Positions 34,350 to 43,433 of a DNA stretch of 64,000 nucleotides are shown here, piece after piece. The DNA lies in NCBI RefSeq assembly GCF_050219315.1, contig NZ_CP116939.1:2728001-2792000 (forward strand), given 5' to 3'. The notes under the pieces were generated by a model. It was not told where the DNA came from. It was given only the letters and a program-made list of their open reading frames with translations, and did no database searches. The position numbers were made by a program, and so were the translations under genes. Each line of letters begins with the position of its first letter. Position 1 is the stretch's first letter. Origin of the DNA: Megasphaera_A sueciensis. Lineage in GTDB: Bacteria > Bacillota > Negativicutes > Veillonellales > Megasphaeraceae.

Positions 34350-35495
34350 ATGTATCATTCAATAATTTTACGTGGAGGAAGAGTTTTAGATCCCGTTTGT
34401 GGATATGATCATATTAAGGATATTTATATTCAAGATAATCATATTGTAGATAAGTTCACTCCATCTTCCGATACATTAGAAGTTTCAGCAGAGACTTATA
34501 TTGTTTTGCCAGGACTTATTGATTATCATACACATATTTTTTATGAAGGAACAGATGTTAGTATTCCTCCAGATTTAAGTTTATTACCTTATGGTGTTAC
34601 TTCAGCAGTTGATGCCGGAACAACAGGGGTATCTAATTATGAAGTCTTTCACCGACATATCATTAATGATAGTTTGATGGATGTCCGAAGTTATATTTCA
34701 ATTTCTTCGTCAGGGCAAGTCACAGATCAATTTCCAGAAAATCAAGATCCGAGAGTTTGTGATGAACAGGCTATATCAAGATTGTTTTCTAAATATGGTC
34801 ATGAATTGTTAGGAATAAAAGTTCGAGAAAGTAGAAATTTAGTTGGTGATCTTAACTTTATGCCATTAAAGAAAGCAATTGAGTTAGCAAATATATTAAA
34901 ATGTCGTGTAGCTGTTCACATGACAGATTCACCGGGATCACCAGTAGAAGCCGTAACATTATTGAGAAAAGGTGATGTTTTTGCACATGTTTTTCATGGA
35001 AAAGGAGATACAATTCTCGATAAAAAAGGAAATGTTTTACAGGAAATAAAAGTGGCTCAAAAGAACGGAGTCTTATTTGATGCAGCAAACGGGAAAAATA
35101 ATTTTAGTTTTAAGACAGCTATAACTGCAATTGCGGATGGCTTTTTCCCAGATATTATTAGTACGGACTTAAATAAAAATACTATATTTAATGGAGTGTG
35201 CTTTAACTTACCTTGGGTTATGTCAAAATATATAGCATTGGGAATGGATTTAATGAGTGTTGTGAATGCCTGTACATATGGTCCAGCGGTTGCGATGAAT
35301 ATGAGTGATATAATTGGCTCTTTACAGTTAGGAAAGCAGGCAGATGTTTCAATTTTTCAACTATGTAATCGGAAATGCACATTTAAGGATATAGATAATT
35401 ATGAATTAATTGGAAATTGTATTTTAATTCCTAAAATGACTATAAAAAAAGGACGCATTGTATTTAAGCAAATTGATTATGATAATAAGGGATGA
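34350..35495 (+). CDS. Amidohydrolase/deacetylase family metallohydrolase (EF_0837/AHA_3915 type)
   Basis: A dihydroorotase-like TIM-barrel amidohydrolase of 381 residues. The binuclear metal site is visible: DYHTHIF (His-x-His), the candidate carbamylated lysine in LLGIKVRES, histidines in VAVHMTDSP and FAHVFHGKG, and Asp in DIISTDLN. Family members are called deacetylases, sometimes near hexosaminate genes. ATG 34350 has GGAGG 10 bases upstream. AT-rich codon use matches the MFS gene and not garD. Its role in a galactarate cluster is unexplained; it may open a lactone or deacylate an imported derivative. Confidence 0.82.
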   Translation: MYHSIILRGGRVLDPVCGYDHIKDIYIQDNHIVDKFTPSSDTLEVSAETYIVLPGLIDYHTHIFYEGTDVSIPPDLSLLPYGVTSAVDAGTTGVSNYEVFHRHIINDSLMDVRSYISISSSGQVTDQFPENQDPRVCDEQAISRLFSKYGHELLGIKVRESRNLVGDLNFMPLKKAIELANILKCRVAVHMTDSPGSPVEAVTLLRKGDVFAHVFHGKGDTILDKKGNVLQEIKVAQKNGVLFDAANGKNNFSFKTAITAIADGFFPDIISTDLNKNTIFNGVCFNLPWVMSKYIALGMDLMSVVNACTYGPAVAMNMSDIIGSLQLGKQADVSIFQLCNRKCTFKDIDNYELIGNCILIPKMTIKKGRIVFKQIDYDNKG

Positions 35496-35500
35496 CGACT

Positions 35501-37021
35501 ATGGCATTACAAAAACCATTACGAATAAAATTACACTTAAAAGATAATGTAGCCATTATTGCCAATGAAGGCGGTCTTATGAAAGGGACCCGGTTTGAAG
35601 ATGGTTTTACGTTAATTACTGATGTTCCGCAAGCACATAAAGCAGCACTGGAGGATATACCACAAGGCGGGGAAATTATTCGGTACGGACAGACGATAGG
35701 GTATGCACTACAATTCATTCCCAAAGGAAGCTGGATCGAGGAATCATTGGTTGGCATGCCTGAACCGCCCGATGTAAATCAGATGATTTATAATTATCAA
35801 GAAATGAAACAGTTAGAACCCTTAAAGGGAATGACTTTTATGGGATATCGAAATGCAGATGGGACAGCAGCTACCAAAAATATTTTGGGAATCCAAACCA
35901 GTGTGCAATGTGTAGCCGGAGTTGTAGATATTGCAGTAAAGAAAATTAAAGAAGAACTACTGCCTCAATATTCTCATGTAGATGATGTAGTTGCAATGAA
36001 ACATAATTATGGTTGTGGTGTGGCAATCAATGCTCCGGCGGCGGTAATTCCGATTCGTTCAATTAAAAATTTAGCGAAACATCCAAATTTTGGCGGAGAA
36101 ATGTTGATTGTTAGTTTGGGATGTGAAAAACTTCGCCCGGAAGTAGTGATTGATGGCGATGTGCATGCGGTTCATATACAACTTCAAGATGAAAATGGTT
36201 TTGCTGCATCTGTTCAGACAATTATGAAAAATGCTGAAAAAATTTTACAGCGATTGAATCAACGTCGCCGTGAAGTTTGTCCTGTTTCTGATTTAGTAGT
36301 GGGGTTACAATGCGGTGGCAGTGATGCTTTTTCCGGAGTGACGTCTAATCCTGCGGTTGGCTATGCGGCTGACCTTTTAGTACGTGCGGGGGCTACTGTG
36401 ATGTTTTCCGAAGTTACAGAAGTTCGTGATGGAATTGACCGGTTATTGCCGCGGGCTGTAGATGCTGATGTCGCTGATCGTCTCTTGGCAGAAATGAAAT
36501 GGTATGATCGTTATTTAAGTTTAGGAGAGGTCGACCGTAGCGCTAATACAACACCCGGAAATAAAAAAGGCGGATTATCGAATATTGTCGAAAAAGCGAT
36601 GGGATCTATTGTCAAATCAGGGACCAGTCCAATCACTGAAGTTATTTCTCCTGGCGAACGGCCAACTAAAAAAGGTTTGATTTATGCAGCAACACCAGCT
36701 AGTGATTTTGTTTGCGGTACGTGTCAGCTTGCTTCGGGTATCCATGTACAAGTATTTACAACGGGCCGTGGTACACCCTATGGACTAGCTATGGTACCTG
36801 TGATTAAAGTTTGCAGCAGAAGCATTCTTGCAAAGAAATGGCCTGATATTATTGATATCAATGCAGGACGAATTGCAGAAGGAGAAGCAACGATAGAATC
36901 TGTAGGCAAAGAAATTTTTGATATGATTCTTGCTGTTGCCAGCGGAAATAAGCAAAGCTGGGCAGAAAAATGGAAAATTTATAATGACTTATGCTTATTC
37001 AACCCGGCACCTATCACGTAA
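35501..37021 (+). CDS. garD: Galactarate dehydratase (UxaA/GarD family)
   Basis: A cytoplasmic iron-dependent dehydratase of 506 residues that converts galactarate to 5-keto-4-deoxyglucarate. It has the N-terminal SAF-type domain (HLKDNVAIIANEGG) and the UxaA core: GYRNADGTAATKNIL, KHNYGCGVAI, LGCEKLRPE, LQCGGSDAFSGVTSNPAVG and CGTCQLASGIHVQVFTTGRG. Length matches GarD rather than the shorter altronate dehydratase. The ATG at 35501 is preferred over 35492, which overlaps the end of the preceding gene; AAGGGA lies 9 bases upstream. It is the committed enzyme of the cluster. Confidence 0.9.
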   Translation: MALQKPLRIKLHLKDNVAIIANEGGLMKGTRFEDGFTLITDVPQAHKAALEDIPQGGEIIRYGQTIGYALQFIPKGSWIEESLVGMPEPPDVNQMIYNYQEMKQLEPLKGMTFMGYRNADGTAATKNILGIQTSVQCVAGVVDIAVKKIKEELLPQYSHVDDVVAMKHNYGCGVAINAPAAVIPIRSIKNLAKHPNFGGEMLIVSLGCEKLRPEVVIDGDVHAVHIQLQDENGFAASVQTIMKNAEKILQRLNQRRREVCPVSDLVVGLQCGGSDAFSGVTSNPAVGYAADLLVRAGATVMFSEVTEVRDGIDRLLPRAVDADVADRLLAEMKWYDRYLSLGEVDRSANTTPGNKKGGLSNIVEKAMGSIVKSGTSPITEVISPGERPTKKGLIYAATPASDFVCGTCQLASGIHVQVFTTGRGTPYGLAMVPVIKVCSRSILAKKWPDIIDINAGRIAEGEATIESVGKEIFDMILAVASGNKQSWAEKWKIYNDLCLFNPAPIT

Positions 37022-37140
37022 TTTTTATAACGAGAAGTTGATTTGTGAATTTGTATGATTATATCCTGATTATGAAAAATAAGTAAAAAACATTGAAAGT
37101 TTCATAATAATGGTATATCATTTTAAATATAGATTAATTA

Positions 37141-37157
37141 ATTTCATATATTGAATA
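37141..37157 (+). promoter_or_regulatory. Putative IclR operator before the DapA-family gene
   Basis: ATTTCATATATTGAATA, about 65 bases before the start codon, matches the motif found before three other units in the cluster. A further GAAAGTTTCATAA lies 45 bases upstream. Confidence 0.6.
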
Positions 37158-37220
37158 AAATATGTTAAATATGAAATATAAGTTATTACAATTATATTTT
37201 ATGGCAATGGAGGGAATAGA

Positions 37221-38120
37221 ATGATAAAAAAAGTATTTAAGCCGCATGGGGTAATACCGGCTATGATTACACCGCTTACCAAGGATGGCACATTTAATGA
37301 GTCGGCAACCAGAAAGTTAATTGACTATTTAATCGGCAATGGTGTTCATGGATTATTTGTAGTAGGGACTACAGGCGAATTTTACGGATTTAGTTTAGAA
37401 GAAAAACGTTATATTTTTCAAGTTGCAATGGATCAGGCCAACGGGCGTGTTCCCATTTATGCGGGGACTAACGCTATTACGACAAAAGAGACAGTCGCGT
37501 TAACCCAGATGGCCGAGGAATGCAAGGTGGACTGTGTATCTATTTTGACGCCGATGTTTATCAAACCTAGTCAAGAAGAATTATATATGCATTATAAAAC
37601 AGTTGCAGATAATACATCATTACCGATTATTATTTATAATAATCCGCCGAAAACAGGTGTTAACGTGAACGCGGAAACGATTGCTAAGCTTGCTGATATT
37701 TCTAACATTGTAGCGGCTAAAGAATCTTCTGGAGATATGACACTGGTGGGTGAATATATTCGTTTGACGCAGGGAAAAGATTTTTCTGTATTAGTAGGCC
37801 GAGATACGATGATTTATTCTTCTTTGGTGTATGGTGCATCGGGGGCAATAGCATCTTGTGCTAATGTGGCACCGCGTCTTTGCGCTGATATTTATGATAA
37901 ATATCAGCAGGGAGATTTAGAGGGAGCATTAAAAGCACAATATCAGCTGGCACCGCTGCGGATCGCTTTTAAATATGGAACATTCCCGGCTGTTATTAAA
38001 GAATCTTTAACGTTGTTGGGAATTGATGCAGGGCCTTGCATGGGACCTTGCGGTCCCTTGAAACCGGAAGAACGGGCAGCATTGCGGAACGTATTGGTTG
38101 AGATGGAATTGCTTGGATAA
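37221..38120 (+). CDS. DapA-family Schiff-base lyase, probable 5-keto-4-deoxyglucarate aldolase or dehydratase
   Basis: A class I aldolase-fold enzyme of 299 residues. GTTGE at 49-53, Tyr139 in IIIYNNPPKTG and the Schiff-base Lys167 in AAKESSGDM are all in place. The name by similarity would be dihydrodipicolinate synthase, but the position between garD and garR, and the presence of glycerate kinase, argue for cleavage of the garD product to pyruvate and tartronate semialdehyde. A 5-dehydro-4-deoxyglucarate dehydratase leading to 2-oxoglutarate semialdehyde is the alternative, but no matching dehydrogenase is present. ATGGAGGG precedes the ATG. Confidence 0.85.
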   Translation: MIKKVFKPHGVIPAMITPLTKDGTFNESATRKLIDYLIGNGVHGLFVVGTTGEFYGFSLEEKRYIFQVAMDQANGRVPIYAGTNAITTKETVALTQMAEECKVDCVSILTPMFIKPSQEELYMHYKTVADNTSLPIIIYNNPPKTGVNVNAETIAKLADISNIVAAKESSGDMTLVGEYIRLTQGKDFSVLVGRDTMIYSSLVYGASGAIASCANVAPRLCADIYDKYQQGDLEGALKAQYQLAPLRIAFKYGTFPAVIKESLTLLGIDAGPCMGPCGPLKPEERAALRNVLVEMELLG

Positions 38121-38153
38121 TATAGAATATTATTTTGCAAAGGATGTGTAAAA

Positions 38154-38531
38154 ATGGCAAATAAGACACCTAAAGTTGTATAAAGGGCTGTATATCCAGT
38201 AGCGGGACACGAATTCAATGTTCCTTAATTTGAGCGGTGCTCATGGACCGTATTTTACTCGTAACGTGGTTATTCTCTATAGATGAAACGGGACATATGG
38301 GTATTGGTGAAGTTCCGGGTGTCGGTAAAATTACGGCCGCATTGGAACAAGTAAAAAAATATGTTATAGGTGCGTAAGTCGGTGATTATCGCAATGTATT
38401 ATTACAGATTTCCAACTATTTATCAGTTATATAAGGAAAAATGCTGCGGTAATCGAGATGATTCTGTTGCGATGCAATTTCTTATTCCAGGGTGGACATT
38501 TGATAATAAAAAGCCCTGTTTGGTTCGATAA
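38154..38531 (+). pseudogene. gudD: Remnant of gudD (glucarate dehydratase)
   Basis: The start codon (behind AAAGGA) and first about 80 codons resemble GudD across three frames: AVYPVAGHEF, LNLSGAHGPYFTRNVVIL, then DETGHMGIGEVPGVGKITAA and VGDYRNVLLQI, interrupted by stops. The sequence then jumps to MQFLIPGWTFDNKKPCLVR and the stop, the last residues of GudD. About 320 codons, including the whole catalytic barrel, are missing. The gene lay between the lyase and garR and would have let glucarate enter the same pathway. Confidence 0.92.
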
Positions 38532-38612
38532 TATATTGTTTGCATATTTTTTGTAAGCAATGTGTTATATATATTTTTTATTAAAGTTTACAATGAAAAG
38601 GAGCTAATGAAC

Positions 38613-39497
38613 ATGAAAATTGGTTTTATTGGTTTAGGTATTATGGGTAAGCCCATGAGCAAAAATTTATTAAAAGCCGGTTATGATGTAACTGTTAATG
38701 ATTTGAACAAGGCTGCAGTTGATGAAGTAACCGCACTAGGAGCTAAATCCGCGGCTTCTGCAAAAGAGATTGCGCAGCAGTGTGATGTCATTATTACTAT
38801 GTTGCCAAATTCACCGCAGGTTAAAACCGTTGTATTGGGAAAAGGCGGTTTGATTGAAGGATTATCAGCAGGTAAAATCCTTATTGATATGAGTTCGATT
38901 GCACCATTAGTTAGTCGTGAAGTGGCGGCTGAACTGGATAAAATCGGGGTTGAAATGCTGGATGCACCTGTATCGGGCGGAGAACCCAAAGCTATTGATG
39001 GTACGATGTCAGTTATGGTAGGCGGCAAGCAGGAAATCTTTGATTCCTATTATGATGTTATGAAGTCTATGGCTGGTTCTGTTGTACGATGCGGGGAAAT
39101 AGGAGCGGGAAATATTACTAAACTGGCAAATCAGATTATTGTTGCCATCAATATTGCTGCCGTATCAGAAGCGTTTACTTTGGCACAGGCTGCAGGTGTA
39201 GAACCTAATCTTGTTTATGAAGCGATTCGAGGAGGATTGGCAGGAAGCACGGTACTTGATGCAAAAGGTCCGATGATGATGGATCGTAATTTCAAACCTG
39301 GATTCCGTATCAATCTGCATATAAAAGATTTGAATAATGTCATTGAAACTTCTCATAATTTAGGCCTTGCCCTTCCTCTTGTTACACAAGTAATGGAAGA
39401 AATGCAGGTACTAAAAAATGATGGCTTGGAAGCATGCGATCATAGCAGCATTGTTCGTTTTTATGAAAAAATGAATAATATTGAAGTAAAACGTTAA
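38613..39497 (+). CDS. garR: 2-hydroxy-3-oxopropionate (tartronate semialdehyde) reductase
   Basis: A beta-hydroxyacid dehydrogenase of 294 residues that reduces tartronate semialdehyde to D-glycerate with NAD(P)H. Evidence: N-terminal dinucleotide fold GFIGLGIMGKPMSKNL, the substrate motif DAPVSGGEPKA, and the catalytic lysine in GAGNITKLANQIIVA. ATG 38613 is taken because AAAAGGAG (38596-38603) is 9 bases away; ATG 38607 would be too close. A terminator follows. Together with the lyase upstream and glycerate kinase downstream it completes the glycerate route. Confidence 0.92.
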   Translation: MKIGFIGLGIMGKPMSKNLLKAGYDVTVNDLNKAAVDEVTALGAKSAASAKEIAQQCDVIITMLPNSPQVKTVVLGKGGLIEGLSAGKILIDMSSIAPLVSREVAAELDKIGVEMLDAPVSGGEPKAIDGTMSVMVGGKQEIFDSYYDVMKSMAGSVVRCGEIGAGNITKLANQIIVAINIAAVSEAFTLAQAAGVEPNLVYEAIRGGLAGSTVLDAKGPMMMDRNFKPGFRINLHIKDLNNVIETSHNLGLALPLVTQVMEEMQVLKNDGLEACDHSSIVRFYEKMNNIEVKR

Positions 39498-39513
39498 TTT
39501 GTTTTTACCATGG

Positions 39514-39545
39514 CACGGCGGGATAGTTTCCCGTCGTGTTCTTAT
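39514..39545 (+). terminator. Rho-independent terminator after garR
   Basis: CACGGCGGGA pairs with TCCCGTCGTG over TAGTT, then TTCTTATTT. Confidence 0.8.
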
Positions 39546-39572
39546 TTATACGAAATTGATTTATTTTCATTG

Positions 39573-39624
39573 CAATATATAAAATTCCGTTTTATAATTA
39601 AATTATTATTTTATATATTGAAAT
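39573..39624 (+). promoter_or_regulatory. Two inverted putative operators before the iclR gene
   Basis: CAATATATAAAAT (39573-39585) and its exact complement within ATTTTATATATTGAAAT (39608-39624) lie directly before the regulator gene. The second copy matches the cluster motif, consistent with autoregulation. Confidence 0.6.
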
Positions 39625-39650
39625 TTTACCAATAATTAGGAATGGTGATT

Positions 39651-40427
39651 ATGCCAACACATACGGTCGGTGCCAATACAAACAACAGCATAGTGAAGTC
39701 AATACAATTATTAAATACATTTTCGATGGAAAAGCCCCGGCTGCGTCTGAAGGAAATAAGTACAATGACTGGAATCAGCCAGCCTACAGCATACCGGATG
39801 TTAACTACGCTGAAACAGTCAGGCCTTGTGGAACAACATGGAAATGTATATTCATTAGGATTAGGCTTATTAAAATATGAAAGCATAGTATTAAACTCTA
39901 TTTCGCTGCGGCGCATAGGTATGCCTTACTTAGAAGAATTATCACTAAAGGAAAAAATCAATGTAAATTTGGCCGTATTGGAGGGCGATGAAGTACTATA
40001 TATTGCCAGAGCGGAAACGCCCTATTGCCGATATGGATATTTTCATGTAGGTATGAGACGCCCGGTATATTGTACAGCATTGGGCAAAGTGTTGATATCT
40101 CAGCATCCCGAATTGATTGGCAAGATATTTGCGAACGGAGTTATTAAATGTACGATGAATACGATTACGGATGAACAAGAATTTCGCAAAGAGATTGAAA
40201 AGGTAAGTCTTCAAGGGTATGCGACAGATTTGGAAGAATGGTCAAATGGGAGAAATTGCATTGCTGCACCTGTTTTTGATATTGGCAGAAATATTATTGG
40301 TGGAATTAGTATATCCGGACCTGTTTCTACTTATACCAGAGAACAAATCCTTGGATATAGGCCTATATTATTGGAATATGCAAGCCGGGTTTCTTTGGCG
40401 ATGCAAAATTTGGGCGACGCTGAATAG
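39651..40427 (+). CDS. IclR-family transcriptional regulator
   Basis: A 258-residue IclR regulator: helix-turn-helix with LKEISTMTGISQPTAYRMLTT at residues 35-55 and a C-terminal effector-binding domain with VGMRRPVYCTALGKV and NCIAAPVFDIGRNIIGGISI. ATG 39642 is also possible. It lies inside the galactarate cluster and is flanked by the shared dyad motif, so it probably represses or activates the cluster in response to a hexarate-derived acid. The second regulator (CdaR type) suggests double control. Confidence 0.88.
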   Translation: MPTHTVGANTNNSIVKSIQLLNTFSMEKPRLRLKEISTMTGISQPTAYRMLTTLKQSGLVEQHGNVYSLGLGLLKYESIVLNSISLRRIGMPYLEELSLKEKINVNLAVLEGDEVLYIARAETPYCRYGYFHVGMRRPVYCTALGKVLISQHPELIGKIFANGVIKCTMNTITDEQEFRKEIEKVSLQGYATDLEEWSNGRNCIAAPVFDIGRNIIGGISISGPVSTYTREQILGYRPILLEYASRVSLAMQNLGDAE

Positions 40428-40510
40428 GCTGTATTACCCCTTACTATTTATACGGAATTTTGAACGGCACATGTATGTGCCGTTTTTTAGTAAATAATTT
40501 TAAAATGAAT

Positions 40511-40527
40511 ATTTCATATATTAAAAT
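40511..40527 (+). promoter_or_regulatory. Putative IclR operator before the PPC-domain gene
   Basis: ATTTCATATATTAAAAT, about 95 bases before the start codon, matches the motif before the other units. A TTGAATATTGACTTAAT stretch and TATAAT near 40564 may supply the promoter. Confidence 0.6.
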
Positions 40528-40619
40528 GAATATTTTGAATATTGACTTAATAATTCCATTAATATATAATTTATTATAGAAAATATATGCTTTGATTACG
40601 AAAAAGGAGGATATGCAAC

Positions 40620-41045
40620 ATGGATTATAGAAAAATCGATGAAACACATATAATTGCGAGGTTAGACAAAGGAGAAGAAATAGTAGAAACACTTAAGGTC
40701 ATTGCACAGAAGGAACATGTTAACTTAGCTATGATACAAGGGTTAGGGGCTGTTTGTGAGATTGTCGTTGGAGTTTTTGATGTTATGGCTAAAAAATATA
40801 AAGCCAATCAATTTACAGGCAGTTTTGAAATTGTATCACTTACGGGAACGATCGATTCTATGCAAGGAAACTATTACAGTCATTTTCATATTAGTGTAGG
40901 GGATACATTGGGACATGTTTTTGGGGGACATTTAAATCGCGCTGTTATTAGTGCAACGGGAGAAGTTATTATTACCTTGATAAAAGGGAAGATAGATAGA
41001 AAATACAGTGAAGCGGTAGGACTGAATTTGTTGGAATTTGCATAA
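40620..41045 (+). CDS. PPC (DUF296) domain protein
   Basis: A 141-residue stand-alone plant- and prokaryote-conserved domain. Motifs are FARL-like HIIARLDKGEEIVETL, IQGLGAVCEIVVGVFD and the metal/ligand-type HFHISVGDTLGHVFGGHL. In plants the domain is part of AT-hook proteins; bacterial stand-alone copies form trimers of unknown function. AAGGAGG lies 9 bases before the ATG. It begins a four-gene run with DUF362, CdaR and glycerate kinase under its own IclR-type site, so a metabolic role in hexarate use is more likely than DNA binding. Confidence 0.87.
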   Translation: MDYRKIDETHIIARLDKGEEIVETLKVIAQKEHVNLAMIQGLGAVCEIVVGVFDVMAKKYKANQFTGSFEIVSLTGTIDSMQGNYYSHFHISVGDTLGHVFGGHLNRAVISATGEVIITLIKGKIDRKYSEAVGLNLLEFA

Positions 41046-41086
41046 AAATAATAAGGGCATTTGTGTTTTTTAGGAGATGTAAAGCA

Positions 41087-42187
41087 ATGAAAAAAGATGA
41101 TATTATTATTACGTATGGTACTCATATTTCAAGAATGGTACGGATGGTATTGGATAAAGCGGAATTGGCTTTATCTATTCCTAAGCATGCCAGAATTGGT
41201 ATTAAACCTAATTTAGTGGTAGCCAAGACGCATGACTCCGGAGCAACAACATCGCCGCTTATGGTAGAGGCTCTTATCCAATATTTGCAGGAGCATGGAT
41301 TTTACGATATCATTATTTTGGAAGGCTCTTGGATTGGCGACGATACCAAACGGGCGTTTTCAATAAGCGGTATAGAAAACGTTGCCGAAAAATATAAAGT
41401 TCCCTTGTTAGATACCAAAGATGATACGTATTGCAAGATTCAGGCAGGTCCCATTGAAATGGAAATAAGTAAAACGGCACTTGATTTGGATTTTATTATT
41501 ACCATGCCCGTATTAAAAGGCCATTGTCAAACAAAAATCACGGGTGCACTAAAAAATTTTAAGGGATGTTTATCTGATAAGGAAAAACGGCATTTTCATA
41601 CCTTGGGATTGCATCGTCCGATTGCTTATCTAAATACTGTTCTGCATCCAGGCTTTATCCTTATGGATGGGCTTTGCGGTGATTTGGATTTTGAAGAGGG
41701 GGGAAACCCGGTCCCTATGAATCGTATTGTTGCCGGCTTGGATCCAGTGTTGATAGATTCATATGCGGCTTCGGCAATGGGGTACGAACCCGGTGAGATC
41801 GGCTACATCAAGATGGCAGCTGAATTAGGTGTAGGTTCTATGGATCTTAAGCATGCAAATCTCATAGTTTTGGAAAAAGATACTTGCCCTGTTAAAATGA
41901 TTCGTTCCCGCAAAGTACAGGTCTTGGCAAAAGCAGTAACTGAAAAAAATGCCTGTTCTGCCTGCTATGCAAATCTAATTCAGGCATTGGCACGTTTAGA
42001 AGAGCGAGGACTTTTGTCATATTATAAAAAACACCCTGTTTGCATTGGACAAACATTTAGAGACCAAAGTGGAAATTCTCTTGGAATTGGTTCGTGTACC
42101 TGTGGATTTATACATTCTGTACCGGGATGTCCGCCAGCGACAGCTGATATATTAAAAGGGTTATTGACAGGATTGAATGCAAAGTAG
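41087..42187 (+). CDS. DUF362 domain-containing protein
   Basis: A 366-residue protein with the DUF362 core (RIGIKPNLVVAKTHDSGATT, LEGSWIGDDT, MPVLKGHCQTKITGALKNFKGC split by short gaps) and a cysteine-rich C-terminus: NACSACYANL, HPVCIG, GSCTCGF and VPGCPP. The cysteines suggest a Fe-S cluster, as in other DUF362 proteins. No enzyme activity is known. ATG 41087 has TAGGAGATG upstream. It lies between PPC and CdaR genes with short spacing and probably shares their operon. Confidence 0.85.
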   Translation: MKKDDIIITYGTHISRMVRMVLDKAELALSIPKHARIGIKPNLVVAKTHDSGATTSPLMVEALIQYLQEHGFYDIIILEGSWIGDDTKRAFSISGIENVAEKYKVPLLDTKDDTYCKIQAGPIEMEISKTALDLDFIITMPVLKGHCQTKITGALKNFKGCLSDKEKRHFHTLGLHRPIAYLNTVLHPGFILMDGLCGDLDFEEGGNPVPMNRIVAGLDPVLIDSYAASAMGYEPGEIGYIKMAAELGVGSMDLKHANLIVLEKDTCPVKMIRSRKVQVLAKAVTEKNACSACYANLIQALARLEERGLLSYYKKHPVCIGQTFRDQSGNSLGIGSCTCGFIHSVPGCPPATADILKGLLTGLNAK

Positions 42188-42226
42188 CGGATTTATCCGG
42201 GGTACTATATAATTGGAGGAAAATTT

Positions 42227-43300
42227 ATGGTACGTATCAATATGGATTTTGCACAGCAAATAGTAGATTCTGCAAAAACGATTGTGGGATGGAATGTTAA
42301 TTTTATTGATCCGCAGGGCATTATTTTAGCTAGTACGGATTCCAAACGCATTGGAACGTATCATGAAGCAGGACATTTAGCGGCTCGTACCAGACAGACC
42401 CGGACCGTTTATCACAAGGATGAATATAAAGGTTCAAATTCCGGAATTAATTATCCTATTACGATGAACGATCAAGTTGTCGGAGTTATCGGAATTACGG
42501 GTGAACCAAATGTTGTAGGGCAATATGGATTCTTATTGACAAAAATTTGTGAAGTTTTTATGAAAGAATATTTATTGGAGATACAATCGTATGATGATCA
42601 GCAGCGTATAGGAAAATTAGTCATGGCCCTCTTATATCATGATTTAGAAGGAATACAGCAAATTATGGGGGATGCCGATATTCTGGCAGATGAAAAATAT
42701 GTTGCTATCAGTTATATGCTCGATTGTTTGGGCGATGGGCAGATTCAGCGCCAAATTGAGCGTAATATTACAGAAAATTTACAGGAATTGGAATTGCCTC
42801 TGCATGTTCATATTTATCCTAATATGGTTGTTTGTCTTGTGCCGGAATCTAAGTATAAAAAATGGAAGCAACGGGTAGCAGCGTGGGAAACTGCTTTTTC
42901 TCCTAAATTATATATTGGCGTAGGAACATGGGAAGCTGTCCGGCATATTTATTTATCATACCGATTTTCTCGTATGGCCATGAAATATGCAAAAGATCAT
43001 CAATTCTTTTGTATGTTTGCTGAAAATATGAATTTGGAATTATTGTTACAGAGCATTGATGAACAAGTACAGCGGCAGTATGTGGAAAAAGTTTGTACAG
43101 CATTAAACGAGGAAGAGTTTCAATTATTGCAGACTTATTTTAAAAATGAATTATCTCTGCAGTCGACAGCAAATGAAATGATGATTCATAAAAACACATT
43201 GCAGTACCGACTCAAACAAATTTATGTTAAAACAGGATTGGACCCGCGGAAATTTACAAATGCAGTCGTTTTATATATAGGTGTCAATTTAAAAAAATAG
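42227..43300 (+). CDS. CdaR-family sugar diacid regulator
   Basis: A 357-residue transcription factor with the sugar-diacid-recognition domain at the N-terminus (QIVDSAKTIVGWNVNFIDPQGIILASTD and INYPITMNDQVVGVIGITG), a linker, and a PucR-type C-terminal helix-turn-helix (NEMMIHKNTLQYRLKQIYVKTG). In enterobacteria CdaR activates galactarate, glucarate and glycerate genes, which fits this cluster exactly. TTGGAGGAAAAT precedes the ATG. It is placed between DUF362 and glycerate kinase. Confidence 0.92.
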   Translation: MVRINMDFAQQIVDSAKTIVGWNVNFIDPQGIILASTDSKRIGTYHEAGHLAARTRQTRTVYHKDEYKGSNSGINYPITMNDQVVGVIGITGEPNVVGQYGFLLTKICEVFMKEYLLEIQSYDDQQRIGKLVMALLYHDLEGIQQIMGDADILADEKYVAISYMLDCLGDGQIQRQIERNITENLQELELPLHVHIYPNMVVCLVPESKYKKWKQRVAAWETAFSPKLYIGVGTWEAVRHIYLSYRFSRMAMKYAKDHQFFCMFAENMNLELLLQSIDEQVQRQYVEKVCTALNEEEFQLLQTYFKNELSLQSTANEMMIHKNTLQYRLKQIYVKTGLDPRKFTNAVVLYIGVNLKK

Positions 43301-43433
43301 AGTAGTATCTATGATAAATAAAGAATGAAATAGTTATATGGTTTTGGCTTGTATAACATAGTTTATCTTTTTTAATTTTGCTATACTCATAATATGAATA
43401 CTTATTATACATATTATGCGGGAGATGAATTTT

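Noticed and set aside
37221..38120. True dapA (lysine pathway)
   Set aside because: Active-site residues alone would allow it, but the position between garD, the gudD remnant and garR supports a catabolic role.
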